From contig JAREIK010002467.1 in the NCBI GenBank assembly GCA_029783825.1, forward strand, positions 243,043 through 307,042: 64,000 nucleotides of DNA, given 5' to 3'. This DNA comes from Sapria himalayana. Its lineage: Eukaryota > Streptophyta > Magnoliopsida > Malpighiales > Rafflesiaceae. The notes under the pieces are model-generated. The model saw only the letters and a list, made by a program, of their open reading frames with translations, had not been told where the DNA came from and did not search any database. A program made the position numbers and the translations under genes. Positions 1-13,990 of the stretch are shown here, in pieces; the first letter of the stretch is position 1, and every line of letters starts with the position of its first letter.

Positions 1-2015
1 CATTCAATCATCTATCTATCATTTCATCTATATAAATGACTATCTATATATGTCTATTTTTCTATATATTTATTTATATATCTATATATGTCTATATATA
101 TATATATATATTTATCTATATATGTCTATTTGTTTATTGATTTATCTATATGTCTATTTTTCTAATAGTCTATCTATCTGACTATTTGTTTATCTATTTA
201 TCTATGTGTTGAACTATCTTTATATCTATCATATCTACCCATTTCTCCAACTTTCTATCTATTTATATATCAATAAGTGTATCTATCTATCTATATAAAA
301 ATATATCTATCTATCTATCTATTAGTCTATTAATCTTTCTATCGGGCTCTCTTTCTATCTATCTATTTATTTATCTATCTATCTATATATCTATCTATCT
401 CTTTATCGATCTTTTAGTATATAGTCTATCAGTCTATGTGTCTATCAATTTTTTTCTCTATCAGTCTTTTAGTCTATGTGTTTATCTATCTATCTATCTA
501 TATGTTTATCTATTTATCTATCTAATGTATATCAATATATATATCTATATGTCTATCTATTTATCTCTCAATCAGTTTATTTTTCTATTTGTCTCTATGT
601 CTATCTGTATAACTATCTATCTGTCTATCATTCTATTTGTTTATATTTCTATGCGTCTATCTATCTATCTATCATTCTATCTGTCTATCTATCTAACTAT
701 CTAGGTGTCTTTTTGTTTACCAGTCTATCTATCAATCTATATATAAAAATATCCATCTATAAATTCATCTATATAAATATCTATTTATCTATCTATATGT
801 CTTTCTATCTTTCTATCTATATGTCTATCTATCTAATTATCATTTTGTATATCTATCTATCTATCTATGTGTCTATTTGTTTAAATGACTACCTGTCAAT
901 CAATCAATCAACCAGTCTATCTATATATTTATCTGTCTCTCTATCTATTTATCTATCTATCTATATATATGTGTATCTATCTATTTTTCTATCTCTCAAT
1001 GTCTCAATCTATTAATCTATCAATCTGTGAATCTATCTATATGTCTATCTATCTATATGTCTATCCATCTAATTATCTAACTGTCTAATTAATATATATA
1101 TATATATATATGATTGTCTATCTATCTATGTATCAAACTATCTAATTCTCTATTACTCTTTTAAATATTTGTCTTTCTATCTATCTATCTATCTTTATTT
1201 CTATTTAACTATTTATTTGTCAATTTGTCTATTTGTCTGTGTCTATGTGTCTATATGTGTATATGTCTATCTATTTATCGATATATATATATATATATAT
1301 ATATATTTCTTTGGATCTATGTGTCTATTTGATTATGTGTCTACCTTTCTATCTATCTATCTGTCTATCAATCAATCAATCTATCTTTCTATATTTTTTT
1401 TATATCTGCCTATCTATTTATTTTTATATCTATCTATTTCTCTATCTATTTATCTATCTGTTAATCTATATATTTACTTATATTTATATCGATCTATCTG
1501 TTTATCTATCGAACTATTTATCTATCTATCTATGTATTTTTTATTTATGTATATGTCTATATATTTATCTGCCTATATGCCAATCTATCTTTCTATCTGT
1601 CAATCAATCAATCAATCTATTTATTTATTTGTCATTCTATCTACCTATCTACCTCTCTGCCTATATATATATCTATCTATCTACTTATCTATTTATCTAT
1701 CTATATATCTATCTATCTATCTGTGTATCTATCTATCTATTTGCCTATCTATCTATCTATTTGCCTATCTATCTATATTTCTATCTATCTATATGTCTAT
1801 CATTTTAGTTGTCTATTTATCTGTCTATCTGTCTCTCTATTTATCTATCTATCTTTCTTTCTTTCTATCTATTTATGTCTTTTAGTCTATCAGTCTATCA
1901 ACCTTTGTGTTTATGTGTCTATTTGTTTTTTAGTTTATCTTTCTATTAGTCTATGTGTCTATGTGTCTATCTATCTATTTGTCTGTCTCTCTACCCATCT
2001 TTCTAATTGTATATC
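1..2015 (+). repeat. Degenerate (TCTA)n satellite, block A (TCTA on + strand)
   Basis: Nearly continuous TCTA units with frequent variants such as TTTGTCTA, TCTATATG and TCAATCTA, plus short (TA)n patches near 1092-1111 and 1280-1305. The divergence between units indicates an old array rather than a fresh microsatellite. All three + frames stay open for long stretches because TCT-ATC-TAT-CTA has no stop, giving Ser-Ile-Tyr-Leu peptides that are not genes. Confidence 0.97.
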
Positions 2016-3037
2016 CAGTGAGCTAAAATTCATATTTTACTCAACTTTAAGTCATTTTTGGCATGACACTTAAAATTATCTTATTTAGGTTGGTAACTCT
2101 TACCAATTACATCTAACACAATTCTTAGATATTTATGTGATTTTGACATCATAAGTTCAGGCATGTTTTAATTCCATCTAATGCCATTAGGACAAAAACA
2201 ATTTTAATAACGTAATAAAGTTTAACCATTTTAAATCATATGGGTATTACCATTACTAATTTTGACTTACTAATGTCACCTTATTTACTTCTACTTTGCT
2301 AGAACCCACATTAAGGTGATAAAAGGTTTGACAAGTGTTTAAATATAGATTACATGTTAACTTTAAACTTTATGTGAGGGATCTTGATTGATATTAATTT
2401 CAATTAATAGATCTTATCATATATCTTGTATCAACTACTCATGTAACATTATACATGGCATCTCATACATGCATATAATAAACATGTCACAGTATGGCCT
2501 TAAACTAGATAGATCTCCACAAGCCAATATGAAGATCAATAGTTATTAATCCTAAGTAGTAATAAGCAGCTCCATGAAGTTGATTTGACCATGAACTTGC
2601 ACATAGACACCAAGCTCCTCCATCATCATGATTGGATTGCATGACTTTAAATGGCTTGCATTGTCTCTCTTGTTTTATTACAACAATTAAAAAATTACAA
2701 TAAAACAAAAATGGCATGCAAGCCATATTTAATAATTACAACACTTGAGAAAAAAAAATAATACTCTACCAAACACTTTGGTTAAAAAGGCCATACTTTG
2801 AACATGTGAAGAAATTAACATGCAAAATATATAATGTTATCAGATAGCATAAATAAGTTGCATTAAAAGAAATAAATTATTATAATAGTGTATTTAAAAA
2901 CAATTAAATTTATAAGGTTATGTAGAGTTGTTATGGTGGTTTTGCTAGCTGGTTAGCTAGTGGGGTCAAGGGGGGCTACCCTCACGGTGTAGAGGGAGTA
3001 CCCTAGGAAAAAAAATTAAATTTCCATTGATTTTAGT
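2016..3037. other. AT-rich non-satellite DNA, probable retroelement interior, no gene
   Basis: The TCTA pattern stops abruptly and is replaced by AT-rich single-copy-looking sequence. The small ORF on the minus strand at 2505-2726 has no domain I recognise. A short GC-richer patch at about 2936-3003 (GGGGTCAAGGGGGG followed by CTACCC) looks like retroelement non-coding DNA, but I cannot assign it. The position downstream (minus sense) of the primer-binding site at 3677-3688 suggests the leader or interior of the same LTR element. Confidence 0.4.
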
Positions 3038-3288
3038 AATAAATTTTCATTGATCTCATCAATAAATTTTCATTGATCTCATCAATAAATTTTCATTGAT
3101 CTCATCAGTAAATGTTCATTGATCTTATCAATAAATTTTTATTTACCTCATCAATATATTTTCATTTATCTTATCAATAAATTTTTATTAATCTCATTAA
3201 AAATTTTCATTAATATTATCAATAAATTATTATTAATCACATCAATAAATTTTTTATTAGTCTTATCAATAAATTTAAAATAAGTCGA
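3038..3288. repeat. 23-bp tandem repeat, about 11 copies
   Basis: A unit starting AATAAATTTTCATTGATC and ending TCATC repeats head to tail. The first three copies (3038-3060, 3061-3083, 3084-3106) are identical and later copies diverge progressively toward 3288 (for example CATTAATATTATC, TATTAGTCTTATC). It lies about 400 bp downstream, in minus-strand sense, of the putative primer-binding site. Confidence 0.9.
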
Positions 3289-3676
3289 AATCCATCAAAA
3301 TAACATTAAAACAACATATTCTATAATCTCATTACACATTGGGCATATTTTGTCACCCCCATAAACAATCACTGATAAATCAAAATTAATATATGAATTT
3401 AGTCCGTGTATTAATCTGATTAAGATAAAGCTAGAATCATAAATCATGCTATTAAACACTTTAATGGCAATATCCAATTTGAATTCTCAATCATACTAAT
3501 GAATTCTTTTAGTTTATAGATTCAATCAATAAATACCCTAACAAAACCTATTAACTATGTTGATCACACAAACCATAATATCACATATATTCAAAATTAC
3601 AAATCATGTTAGAATTATATACATCACATACATACAATAAAATGTGGCATTATTAGTTTTTATGAAAACACAAGTT

Positions 3677-3688
3677 CCTATGATACCA
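3677..3688 (-). other. Putative tRNA-iMet primer-binding site of a copia-like LTR element
   Basis: On the minus strand this reads TGGTATCATAGG, matching 10 of 12 positions of the usual plant copia primer-binding site TGGTATCAGAGC. It lies 4 nt beyond a CCCCA that could be an LTR end. A short match can arise by chance; the TATA box and spacing upstream make it more likely. Confidence 0.45.
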
Positions 3689-3692
3689 CTAT

Positions 3693-4870
3693 TGGGGTTT
3701 AGGGGATAATATCCAATCTAATTGGAACATAAATGTAGTAGATTCCATAATTTTTATTTCTTAACCCACCAAAGATAACATGTGATTCATATAAACATGA
3801 AGGAAGGGTAAATGAAACATACCTATTGTAGATCGATTCATCAAGCCTTCAAAGTGTGCATCATTGTTTATTCGGATCTTCAAAGGTAATGCCTTTCAGA
3901 AAAATGACCACCCTCTACAAGCATCTACACACAAACAAATAATGAATGATCTTGTTGAATGTTAGTTCAGCTTCATCTTCTCAAAATGAAAGGGTTTCTC
4001 TCTCTTTTATATAAGATGACTGCTTGCATAAAATATGTCTCACATATATATATATACAAGTCTGCTAAGATTTTAGTCATAAATGAAATTAATTATAGAT
4101 TTAAAACACTTTTAAATAATAACAACTTAAAAACAAATTCTTTAAAATTACTTTTAAATGAATTTATTTATTAAAACTCAAGTTCAATCTAACAAAATTA
4201 TTTATTTATTTAAATCATGAATTTAAACTTTCTCAAAATTAAATTCAAATTTAAATTATAACTAATTGTTATTTGTGATTTAAAATAATCTCATCATTGA
4301 AAATTACTACAGAAAGTGAAAAACCATAACTATTATTATTTGTTCCTAATGTTCAACCCTATAGGTTCAATTAACATTAGCCATAGGCCTAAATCACATT
4401 TTGATCCTATAATTCATAAGTGGCCTCTAGCAAAACATTATGAAGACTCTAGTTAAATGAAAAGCTCATGATCCGAGACAACCTTAATATAGCTAATGAC
4501 ATATTCCTTTTGTCTCATGATATATTGATAGGATATACAACATGGACAAAGTCAACCTTATATCATTCTTTCTTTGATTACTTGAAACCCAATTAGAATG
4601 GCTAAATAAATGATATTGATCTCCATCAATTTAGTTGGCACGGGCAAGCATTTCTCAGTCTTAATTATCGAGGGGACCCAGAGATATCTCTCTTATAATA
4701 AGAAGGATAAATTCCATCATAATCATTCATATCTCACTACATTATTTTTATTATGTTCAAGTATAACGTTTATAGTAATCTGATTAAAGACAATGTTTGA
4801 TTATATTAAAACATAATATTGTTTATGTTGAGAACCATAGCGATCTGAGGTCAAATGATTTAAAAACATA
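3693..4870 (-). mobile_element. Putative degenerate LTR of a copia-like retrotransposon (minus sense)
   Basis: Read on the minus strand, this AT-rich stretch contains a good TATA box (TATATAAAAG, 4004-4013), then about 300 nt of leader-like sequence ending in CCCCA, directly followed by a primer-binding-site-like motif. This is the U3-R-U5-PBS order of an LTR. The far (U3) edge is uncertain; a TGTTGAGAAC string near 4828 may mark a nearby boundary but is in the wrong strand sense for a simple model. No gag or pol homology was seen in the flanking AT-rich DNA, so this would be a remnant or a non-autonomous element. Confidence 0.35.
4004..4013 (-). promoter_or_regulatory. TATA box candidate in the putative LTR
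   Basis: The minus strand reads TATATAAAAG, followed by AGAGAGAAACCC. It lies about 310 nt before the putative LTR end, as expected for a retroelement promoter. There is no direct evidence of transcription. Confidence 0.35.
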
Positions 4871-5195
4871 ACTATTAGAGATTAACTTATGAATTTGATC
4901 CATGTATTAATCTCAAAACAAGTATGTCCAATATTTGTTTTCAATAAATAGATATAAATTTGATTTGTATCTCATACACATATTCATCACATGAACATCA
5001 ATAAAACTTTATACTAATCTTATTTCATTTCTATTCCCATAACAATAATAGAATTGTGACATTTAGAAGAATTAATAATATAATTCAATGATATTATATA
5101 TAATAAATATGTAAATAATCTCAATAATTAATTCTCACAAATAGCCAAAATTCCATATCCATACAATAGAGCTAAATCACTATTACTAACATATA
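4871..5195. other. AT-rich flank, no recognisable gene
   Basis: AT-rich DNA before TCTA units resume near 5200. A stretch at 4889-4916 resembles one at 3393-3416 (ATGAATTT, then CCATGTATTAATCT versus CCGTGTATTAATCT), hinting at internal duplication within the retroelement remnant. Confidence 0.4.
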
Positions 5196-8100
5196 TGTCA
5201 ATATAACTATCTATCTATGTAATGTTCTAACTATCAATTTTCTATCTATCTATCTATCCAACTGTCAATCATTCAAACTATCTAATTTTTTTTCTATCTA
5301 TCTATGTATCAATCAATTTATCAAACTGTCTACTTTTCTATCTATCTATGTGTTTATTTATCTATTTATATATCTATATATCTATCTATGTTTTTATCTA
5401 TGTGTTTATCAATCAATCAAACTAACTATCTATCTTTTTATCTATCTATTTGTCTATATGTCTATATATATCTAACTATTTAGCTATCTAACTATCAGTC
5501 TATCTTTCTAATAATATATTTGTCTACCTGTCTATTTGCCTATCTACTAATGTGTATATCTATCTATATATCTAAATGTATTTTTCTCAATATATCAATC
5601 TATCTATCTGAATATTTATTTATCTTTAAATTAGACTATATATCTATATATTTATATTTCGATCTTTTATTTGTCTATTTTCTATTTCAATAGTAATCTA
5701 TCTATATATCTACCTATCTATATATCTATTTATCTATCACTCTATCTTTCTATCTGCTAGGCTATCTATCTTTCTATTTATCTGTCTATCTATTTAACTA
5801 TGTATCTTTATGTCTATCTATCTATTTATATATCTATCATTTTGTCTATCTATCTATCTATAAATATATGAATTTCTTTATTAATATATCTGTCTATTTG
5901 CCTATTTGTTTTTATATATATGTATATATATATATATAGTTATTTGGTTATCTGTCTATATGTCATTCTGTGTATCTTTTTATCTTTCTTTCTATCTACT
6001 GATCTTTTTATCTATCTATGTTCCTATTTGCCCATATATCTATCTATCTATATGTCTATCTACCTATTTGTCTATATATATGTATCTATCTACCAATTTT
6101 TGTACCTATCTATATGTCTATCTATCTATCTATATGTCAATATGTCTAACTATCTATGTATTTGTCTAACTATTTTACTATCTTTCTATCTATTTGTTTA
6201 TCTCTTTGATCTATCTATTTATCTATATGTCTATCTATCTATCTGTCTATCTATCTATCTTTTTATCTATCTATCTAACTATTAAATTATCTATTTGTCA
6301 ATATATCTATCTATCTTTCTTTCTTTCTATCTATATATTTATCTATTTTCCTATCTTTCTATCTATCAATTTGTCTATCTGTCAATCTCTCTATCTTTAT
6401 AACTCTATGTGTCTATGTATCTATATATCTATTTATCTATCTATATGTCTAATTGTTTATCTGTCTATTTGCTTTTATGTCTATCTACCTATATTTCAAT
6501 CAATCTATCTATCTAACTATCTATCTATCTAACTATCTATCTATCCATATATATGTATATCCATGTCTTTGTCTTCTATATATCTTTCTATCTATCTATT
6601 TGTCTAAATGTCTATGTATAAATATATATCTATATATATATACACATTTATCTATCTAACTATCTATCTATATGTATATCTATCTATATGACTATCTATC
6701 TATATATTTATCGTTCTATCTATCGATCTATATCTCTATCTATCTATTCATCTGTCTATCTATCTATCTAACTATCTATTTTTCTACTTATTTATCAAAC
6801 TATCTATCAATTTGTCAATCTAACAATCTATCTTCTATCTTCTATCTATCTATCTATCTCCATATTTTTATAATAGTCTATCAGTCTATAAATATATGTG
6901 TTTATCCATCTCTCTGTATATCTATCTATTTGTATGTCTATCTATCTAATTGTCTAAATATATATTTGTCTATTTGTCTATATATATATTTTATTATATG
7001 TCTATTTGTCTACCAATCTTTACGTCTATATAGTCGATCTTTTTATTTATCTATTTATATTTCAAACTATTAATTTTTCAATCAATCTATCTTTCTATTT
7101 GTCTATATCATACGAGTCAACCAATATATATGTCTATTAATCAATTAAAGTATGTGTCTAACTATTTAACTATTTAACTAACTATCTATCTATCTATTTT
7201 ACTATGTTTATCTATCTATATGTCTCTCTATCTATCTGTCTATCTATCTATATATCTATTTATCCTTTTCTGTAGCTAGCTGTCTATATATCTATCTATT
7301 TTTATATCTAATTTTCTATCCGTATATCTATAAATCTATAAATCTATCTATCGATCTATCTGTCAATCATTCTATCTATCTATTAGTCTATCAGTCTATA
7401 AGTCTTTTTATCATTCCATAAATTTGTCTATATATCAATTTATCTGTCTATCTATCTATTTGCCTAACTATCTATTTGGGTCAAACTATATATGTATCTA
7501 AATATGTATCTAAATATTTGGGTCAAACTATTTATATAGATCTATAAATCTATCTATATATCTTTCAATATATTATTCTATCTATCTAAATATCTTTTTT
7601 CTATATAATTCACTAACTATCTAACTAACTAACTATCTATCTGTATAACTATTTAAAAGAGTATATATATATTTGTCAATATGTATATATATATATATCT
7701 ATCTATTTTTCTATCTATATATATGTCTTTCTATCTATCCACCTAACTGTATATTTGAATATCTATCTATCTATCTATATATTTGTCTATTTATTTCTCT
7801 ATCAATCTATGAAACTTTCAATCTTTCTATCTTTTTTGTATCTATCTCTCTATCTATCTATTAGTCTATTAGTCTATACATCTTTGTATCATTCCATCTA
7901 TTTATATGTTTATCTATCTATCTATATGTCTATTAATCATTTTTTCTAATTGTCTTTCTGTGTCGATCTATTTATCTATCTCTCTGTCGATAGGTCTATC
8001 TATCAATCTATCTATAAAACTAACTATCTTTCTTTCAATTTGTGAATTTATTAATCTTTCTTTCTTTCAATCTTTCTATCAATCAAATTAACTATCTATC

Positions 8101-8712
8101 TCATTATCTATTTATATATTTATCTAACTATATAACTATCTATTTGTCTATCTATTTATCTATCTATCTACCTTTCTATCTAGTTGTCTATCTTTTTATC
8201 TATATATTTGTTTATATATCAATGTATCTATCTATCTATGTATCTTTATATCTATATATCTTTCTATCTATCTATCTATATATCTATTTATTTTTCTATC
8301 TATCTATCTATCTAGATGTCATTCAATATATATGTATATCTATTTATCACTTTATCTATCAAATTATCTAACTATCTAATTGAATTTCACTCAATCAATC
8401 AATCTATCTATCTTTCTATTTACCAAACTATCTAACTACATTTTAGTCTATCAGTCTATTTGTCTATTTGTCTATCTGTTATTTATATATTTATCTATAT
8501 ATCTATCTATCTATTTTTCTATCTTTCTACGTGTTTATGTATCTATCCGACTATCTATCTATATACCTATCTATCTATCTATCTGACAATCTATCTATCT
8601 ATCTATATATCGATTTATCTATCTTTCTATATATCTATCGATCTATTTATTGTTTATCTACCTATCCATATATTTATTTGTATATCTTTCTAGCAATTTA
8701 TATATCTATATG

Positions 8713-8743
<31 letters not shown>

Positions 8744-9547
8744 CTATACATGTCTATTTTCTATAGCTCTATATATATATATCAATCTATCTACTTATCT
8801 ATCAATCTATCTTTATAATTATTTATCAATCTATCAATGTAAATACCTATCTATCTATATATCTATATATGCACATATTTTTTAATCTACCTATCTACCT
8901 ATTTATCAATCTGTCAATCAATTTATGTCTATCTGACTATCTTCTCTCTATTTATTTATTTGACTATCTATCTATTTATCAATCTATATGTCTATCTATC
9001 TATCTGTCGATCTAACTATGTATTTATTTATCTATCTATATATCTAATTATATCTCTCTATCTACCGATATGCTTATCTATTTTTATGTCAATTTGACTA
9101 ACTATATACATATATATATACATATATATCTATGTGTCTATCTGTTTAAGTAGCTATTAGTCTATCTGTCTATCTGTAAATCTATCTATCTATCTTTCTT
9201 TCTTTCAATCATTATATCTATCTATCAGTCTATTTGTCTATATATCTATCATTCAATATGTATATATCTATCTATCTTTATACATATATGCCTATCTTTC
9301 TATCTATTTATTTGTAAATCTATATACCAATTTATTTGCATATCTATATCTCGGTATATCTTTCTATCTTTCTGCATATGTGTCTATAGTGCTATCTATC
9401 TATCTGTGTCTATTTTTTTATCTAACTATCAATCTTTCAGCATATCTATATATATAGTGATATATTTTATAATGTATCTATCTACCTATCTATCTGGCTA
9501 TCTTTATATTTGGGTATCTATCAATCTACCTATCTAGCATATGTATT

Positions 9548-9578
<31 letters not shown>

Positions 9579-12500
9579 CTATCTATCTATCTATGTGTAT
9601 ATATATTTATCTCACTTTTTTTCGATCTATCTATCTATAAATCTATATAACTTTTTATATATCTTTATATCTATGTCCCTATCTTTCTATATCTTTATCT
9701 ATCTATTTATCTTTTTGTTTATTAGTATATCATTCGATATCACTAACTATCTTTCTATATATTAGTCTCTCAATGTGTCTATCTGTCATTTTATCTATTT
9801 GTCATTCTATCTATCTTTCTATCATTATATATATTTATCTATCTATCTATCTATCTATCTATTTATATCTCTATCTATCGGTCTGTCTATCTATCTATTA
9901 ATTTATCAATTTATCTATCTATATATCTATCTATCTATTTGTTCATCTATCTATGTGTCTATCTATCTATCTGTCTATCTATTTGTCTTTCTTTCTACTT
10001 GTATATCTATTAATCTATCTATCTATTTGTCTATGTGTCTATGAGTCTAACTATCAATTTATCTATCTATCTATCTCTGTATCTATCTATATATCTATCA
10101 GTCTATTTTTCTATATGTATATCTACCTATCTATCTATCTATTTTTCTATCTATTAAACTATCTATTTAGATATCTATTAGTCTATTAGTTTTTCTATAT
10201 TTCTATCTATCTATATTTCTATTAGTTTATCTATCTATTTATCTGTATATTTGCCTATCTATCTATATGTCCATCTATTTATTTGTTTATTTATTTAAAT
10301 GCCTATATGTCTCTCAATCTAAATATGTAACTATCTAACTATTTATATTTCTATCTGTTTATCTATCTAACTATTTATCTAAGGAACTATATAACTATCT
10401 ATCTATCTATCTATATATCTATATGTCTGTCTGTCTATCTATCTATATATCTATCTATATGTCTATCTGTTAATTTGTCAATATGTTTATTAGTATATTT
10501 CTATATCATTCTATATATCTATGTGATTATCTAACTAATTTTTTTTCTATTAGTCTATCAGTATATCAGTCTAATTGTCTATTTATCAATCTATCTACTT
10601 GTATATCTTTCTATCTAGATATCTATCTCTCAACTTATCTATATATCTGCTTATATATTTATCTATCTAGCTTTCTATGCATCAATCTTTATATCTATAT
10701 GAATAACTTCCTATCTTCATATCTACCTATCTGTCTATCTATTTATTTGTATATATCTATCTATCTATTTGACTATCTATATAAATATTAGTCAATCAAT
10801 CCAACTATCTATATGTCTATCTTTATTTCTATTATTAATCTATTTGTAGTTTTTGTCTTTATATATATATATATATCTATATCTATCTATCTATATATTT
10901 GTCTCTCTCTATCTTCCCATCTACCTATCTTCATTTCAATCTATCTACCTTTCTGTCTATTTATCTATGTATCTATCTGTCTATCTATTTATCAATCTAT
11001 CTAGATATCTTTCTTTCTTTCTATATTTTTGTCTATTTGTCTATGTGTATATCTATCTATTTGTCTATCTATCTACATGTCTATCTATCTATCTAGTTGT
11101 CTATCATTTGATTTGTCTATATATCTACTTGTATATTTTCTTATATATTTATCTATCTATATATCTATTTTTCATTTTGGATAGCTAACAATCTCTTTAT
11201 ATTTTCTATCTATCTACATATCTATCTTTCTATCTATCTATGTATTTATCAATCTATCTATCTATGTGTCTATATGTTAGTCTATATAACTGGCTATCTA
11301 TCCATTGATCTATCTATATATCTATATATCTTACTATCTATTTGTCTACGCATATATATACATATAAATATAATTATCTCCCTATTTGTCAATCTATTTA
11401 TCTATCAATATATAAATATCTATCAATCTATCTATATGTCTATGTGTTTATCAGTCTATCTATCAATCTTACTATTTCTCTATTAGTCTATCTGTATTTC
11501 TATATCTCTATCTATCTATCTCTCCATGTGTCTATTTATCTATCTCTCTATATGTCTTTTAATCTATCAAACTCTCTAATTAGCTATCATTGACTTTTTC
11601 TATATACTTAATGATTTGTCTATTTTTTTATTTATATATCTTTATTTCTATGTATCTAACTATTTCTCTATTAGTCTATCTTTTTATATCTCTATATGTT
11701 TATCTATCTATCTATCTAACTATCCATCAATCTATTTGTCAATCTATATATATATATATATTTATTTATTTTATATCTACACATTATTGTATATATCTAT
11801 CTGTCTATTTCTCTATCTTTCAATATACTCTTTCTCTCATTCTTTCTATATTGTATATCTATTAACAATATATCTATCTATCTATTTATCTATATATATA
11901 TATATATTCTGTCTCTATCTATATGTCTATTTAACTAACTATATATCTATCTATCTATATATCTATATATTTGTCAATCTATCTATTTATTCTCAATCAA
12001 TCTATCTATCTATGTATCTTTCTATCTATATATATGTATATCTGTCTATCTATATTTTGTATAAATGTCTAACTAACTAACAAACTATCTATCTGTCTGT
12101 CTATTTATCAAACTATCAAACTTTCTCTTTGTCTATTAGTCTATTGGAATATCTCTCTTTTTGTCCATCAATTTATATGTTTATGTCTATCTATCTATAT
12201 ATCTATCTATATGTCTATCTATCTATATATCTAACTATTTAAATATCCATCTGCCTATTTGTCTATCAGTTTATTTGTCTATCTGTATAGGTGTGTATCT
12301 ATCTATTTGTATATCTATATAGACATGTATCTATCTAGTTGTCTATCTATTTATGTGTCGATGTGTCTATGAGTTTATGTGTTTATTTTATATCTGTCTA
12401 TCTACGAATCTGGATATCTATCTATATGTGTTTATATCAATCTAGATGTCTTTCTATCTATCTATATATCTATCGCTATATCTATCTATCTATATGTCTA

Positions 12501-12718
12501 TTTATATATCTATCTATCTATTTATATGTCTATCTATATACTTGTTTATGTGCGTATATCTCTATATGTCTATATGTATATATCTATTTCTATCTTTCTA
12601 TTTATCTGTCTATCTGCCTATCAATCAATTTATCAGTTTATCTAGTTTATTTATCTATCTTTCTATCTATCTTTCTATCTATCTGTCATCTATCTATTTG
12701 TCTATCAATATTTCTGTT
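5196..12718 (+). repeat. Degenerate (TCTA)n satellite, block B (TCTA on + strand)
   Basis: A continuous 7.5-kb degenerate TCTA array with embedded (TA)n patches (for example 5918-5937 and 11744-11762). It ends where TCTA units meet the truncated 3' side of a LINE fragment at about 12720. No gene-like sequence is present. Confidence 0.97.
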
Positions 12719-12719
12719 T

Positions 12720-13990
12720 GATAGATTTATTGTCAATTGGAAACTAGCAAGTGACCATGTGTCTCTTACTACTCTATCTTTATCTAGATTCTCAACTTTA
12801 ATAGGTTTTGAACTAGATATATAACTTATTTCCATTCTAATATCTTTTACTATTTCAACAGAATTCATTCCTATTCCCTCATATATGCTTTTGTTTCGGG
12901 CTTTCCATAGGCTCCATATAACAACATGTGGGAGATTTTGGGTTAGCCAATTTCTAATAGGGCTTTGTGAATTTTCTCTTTCCCATTTTTTAATTCTTTC
13001 TATTAGCCCCTCTTTTTTAGATCTAATCTTATTTATTTCTTCTTGCTCATTTCATACTTTTGCTGCTATTTTCGCATCAGAGAATAAATGATCAATAGAT
13101 TCTACTACATCAAAGCAGCAGTCACATCTAGAGGCCATTGTTATGCCTTTTCTTTGAATGTTATTGTCAAGTGGTAAGGCATTGAAAAGAGCTTTTCATG
13201 CAAACGAGCACATTTTTTGCGGAATATTTACCTTCCAAGTCCATTTAAAAATTGTTTGTACTGGTTTTTTCCTTCTAACTAATTCTTTTGTTGATTTTAG
13301 AGTAAAATTACCTTGTGGATTCAGTACCATCCCCAGCCACTATTCATCATTATTGAGTGTGAATCTACTAATTCTATCTGTTTTTCCTTTGCTTTCCAAT
13401 TCTTTGAGGCCCTCTTCAAGCTCTTGACTTTTTCCCCTTCATATTTAGCTCTCATATAATTTTCCCGCAGACTGTCACTTTCTTTTAGTCTCCAGCAGCC
13501 TTGATAGTCCCATGCTGTGGCTATGTCTTGAAAACTAGAAATGCCCAAGCCTGCTTCATCTTTTGGTTGACAAATATTCTCCCAGTTCTTCCAATGAAGC
13601 TTTAGCCTCCCATCTTTTTTTCCCCATAAAAAGTTAGTCGTCTCCATTTCCAATTTTCTAATAAATTTCTAAGGAGGGTGGATGACTGATAAAATATGTA
13701 CTAACATAGTTTGTAGTACATGTGTAATTAACATGATCCTCCCTCCAAATCCCAATAAATTTTCCTTTCAGCTTGCTATTTTTTTCTCATTTTATCTTGA
13801 AGAACTATTAAATACTTCTTTTTTAATCTACCCTCATATCTGGCAGCCTAAGTACACTAACGCCCCTTTATTTTGAATGAAACTTGTGATCCATTTTTAT
13901 CTGCTTGCAATTTTTTCTATAGTTTTTGTTGCTAACAAAAATTGACATTTCTTTTTATTAACCATTAGCCCCGTTATGTCTCTAATTCTT
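12720..13990 (-). pseudogene. LINE ORF2 fragment (minus strand), diverged subfamily
   Basis: Minus-strand translation, pieced over frameshifts, follows the second half of the LINE ORF2 at 21985-28331: NKKKCQFLLA, ALVYLGCQIYEG, LLGFGG, NFLWGKKDG, WKNW, then NPQGNFTLKS, IPQKMCSFAW and the zinc-like MASRCDCCF motif with SIDHLF (zf-RVT), ending near SKPIKVENLD just before the RNase H domain. It is clearly more diverged from the two larger LINEs than they are from each other, so it is an older subfamily copy. Both ends are abrupt: the reverse transcriptase core and 5' half are missing upstream, and RNase H and the 3' UTR downstream. The satellite changes polarity across this fragment. Confidence 0.9.

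Noticed and set aside
2505..2726. Minus-strand ORF of 73 aa in AT-rich DNA
   Set aside because: No recognisable domain or supporting context; more likely a chance frame in a retroelement remnant.
2936..3003. GC-rich patch as a possible polypurine tract or gene fragment
   Set aside because: Too short and without a partner LTR edge; no reading frame of note.
438..12824. Many long Met-initiated + strand ORFs rich in Ser, Ile, Tyr and Leu; the same kind at 15793-37725 and 58377-63477, and on the minus strand at 13897-15748, 43266-48407 and 54727-58098
   Set aside because: They are translations of the TCTA repeat, which lacks stops in all three frames. Overlapping ORFs in different frames have the same composition, there is no domain, and they follow array polarity.
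12885..13427. + strand ORFs (68 and 89 aa)
   Set aside because: They are antisense to the LINE ORF2 fragment, whose minus-strand translation has clear family motifs.
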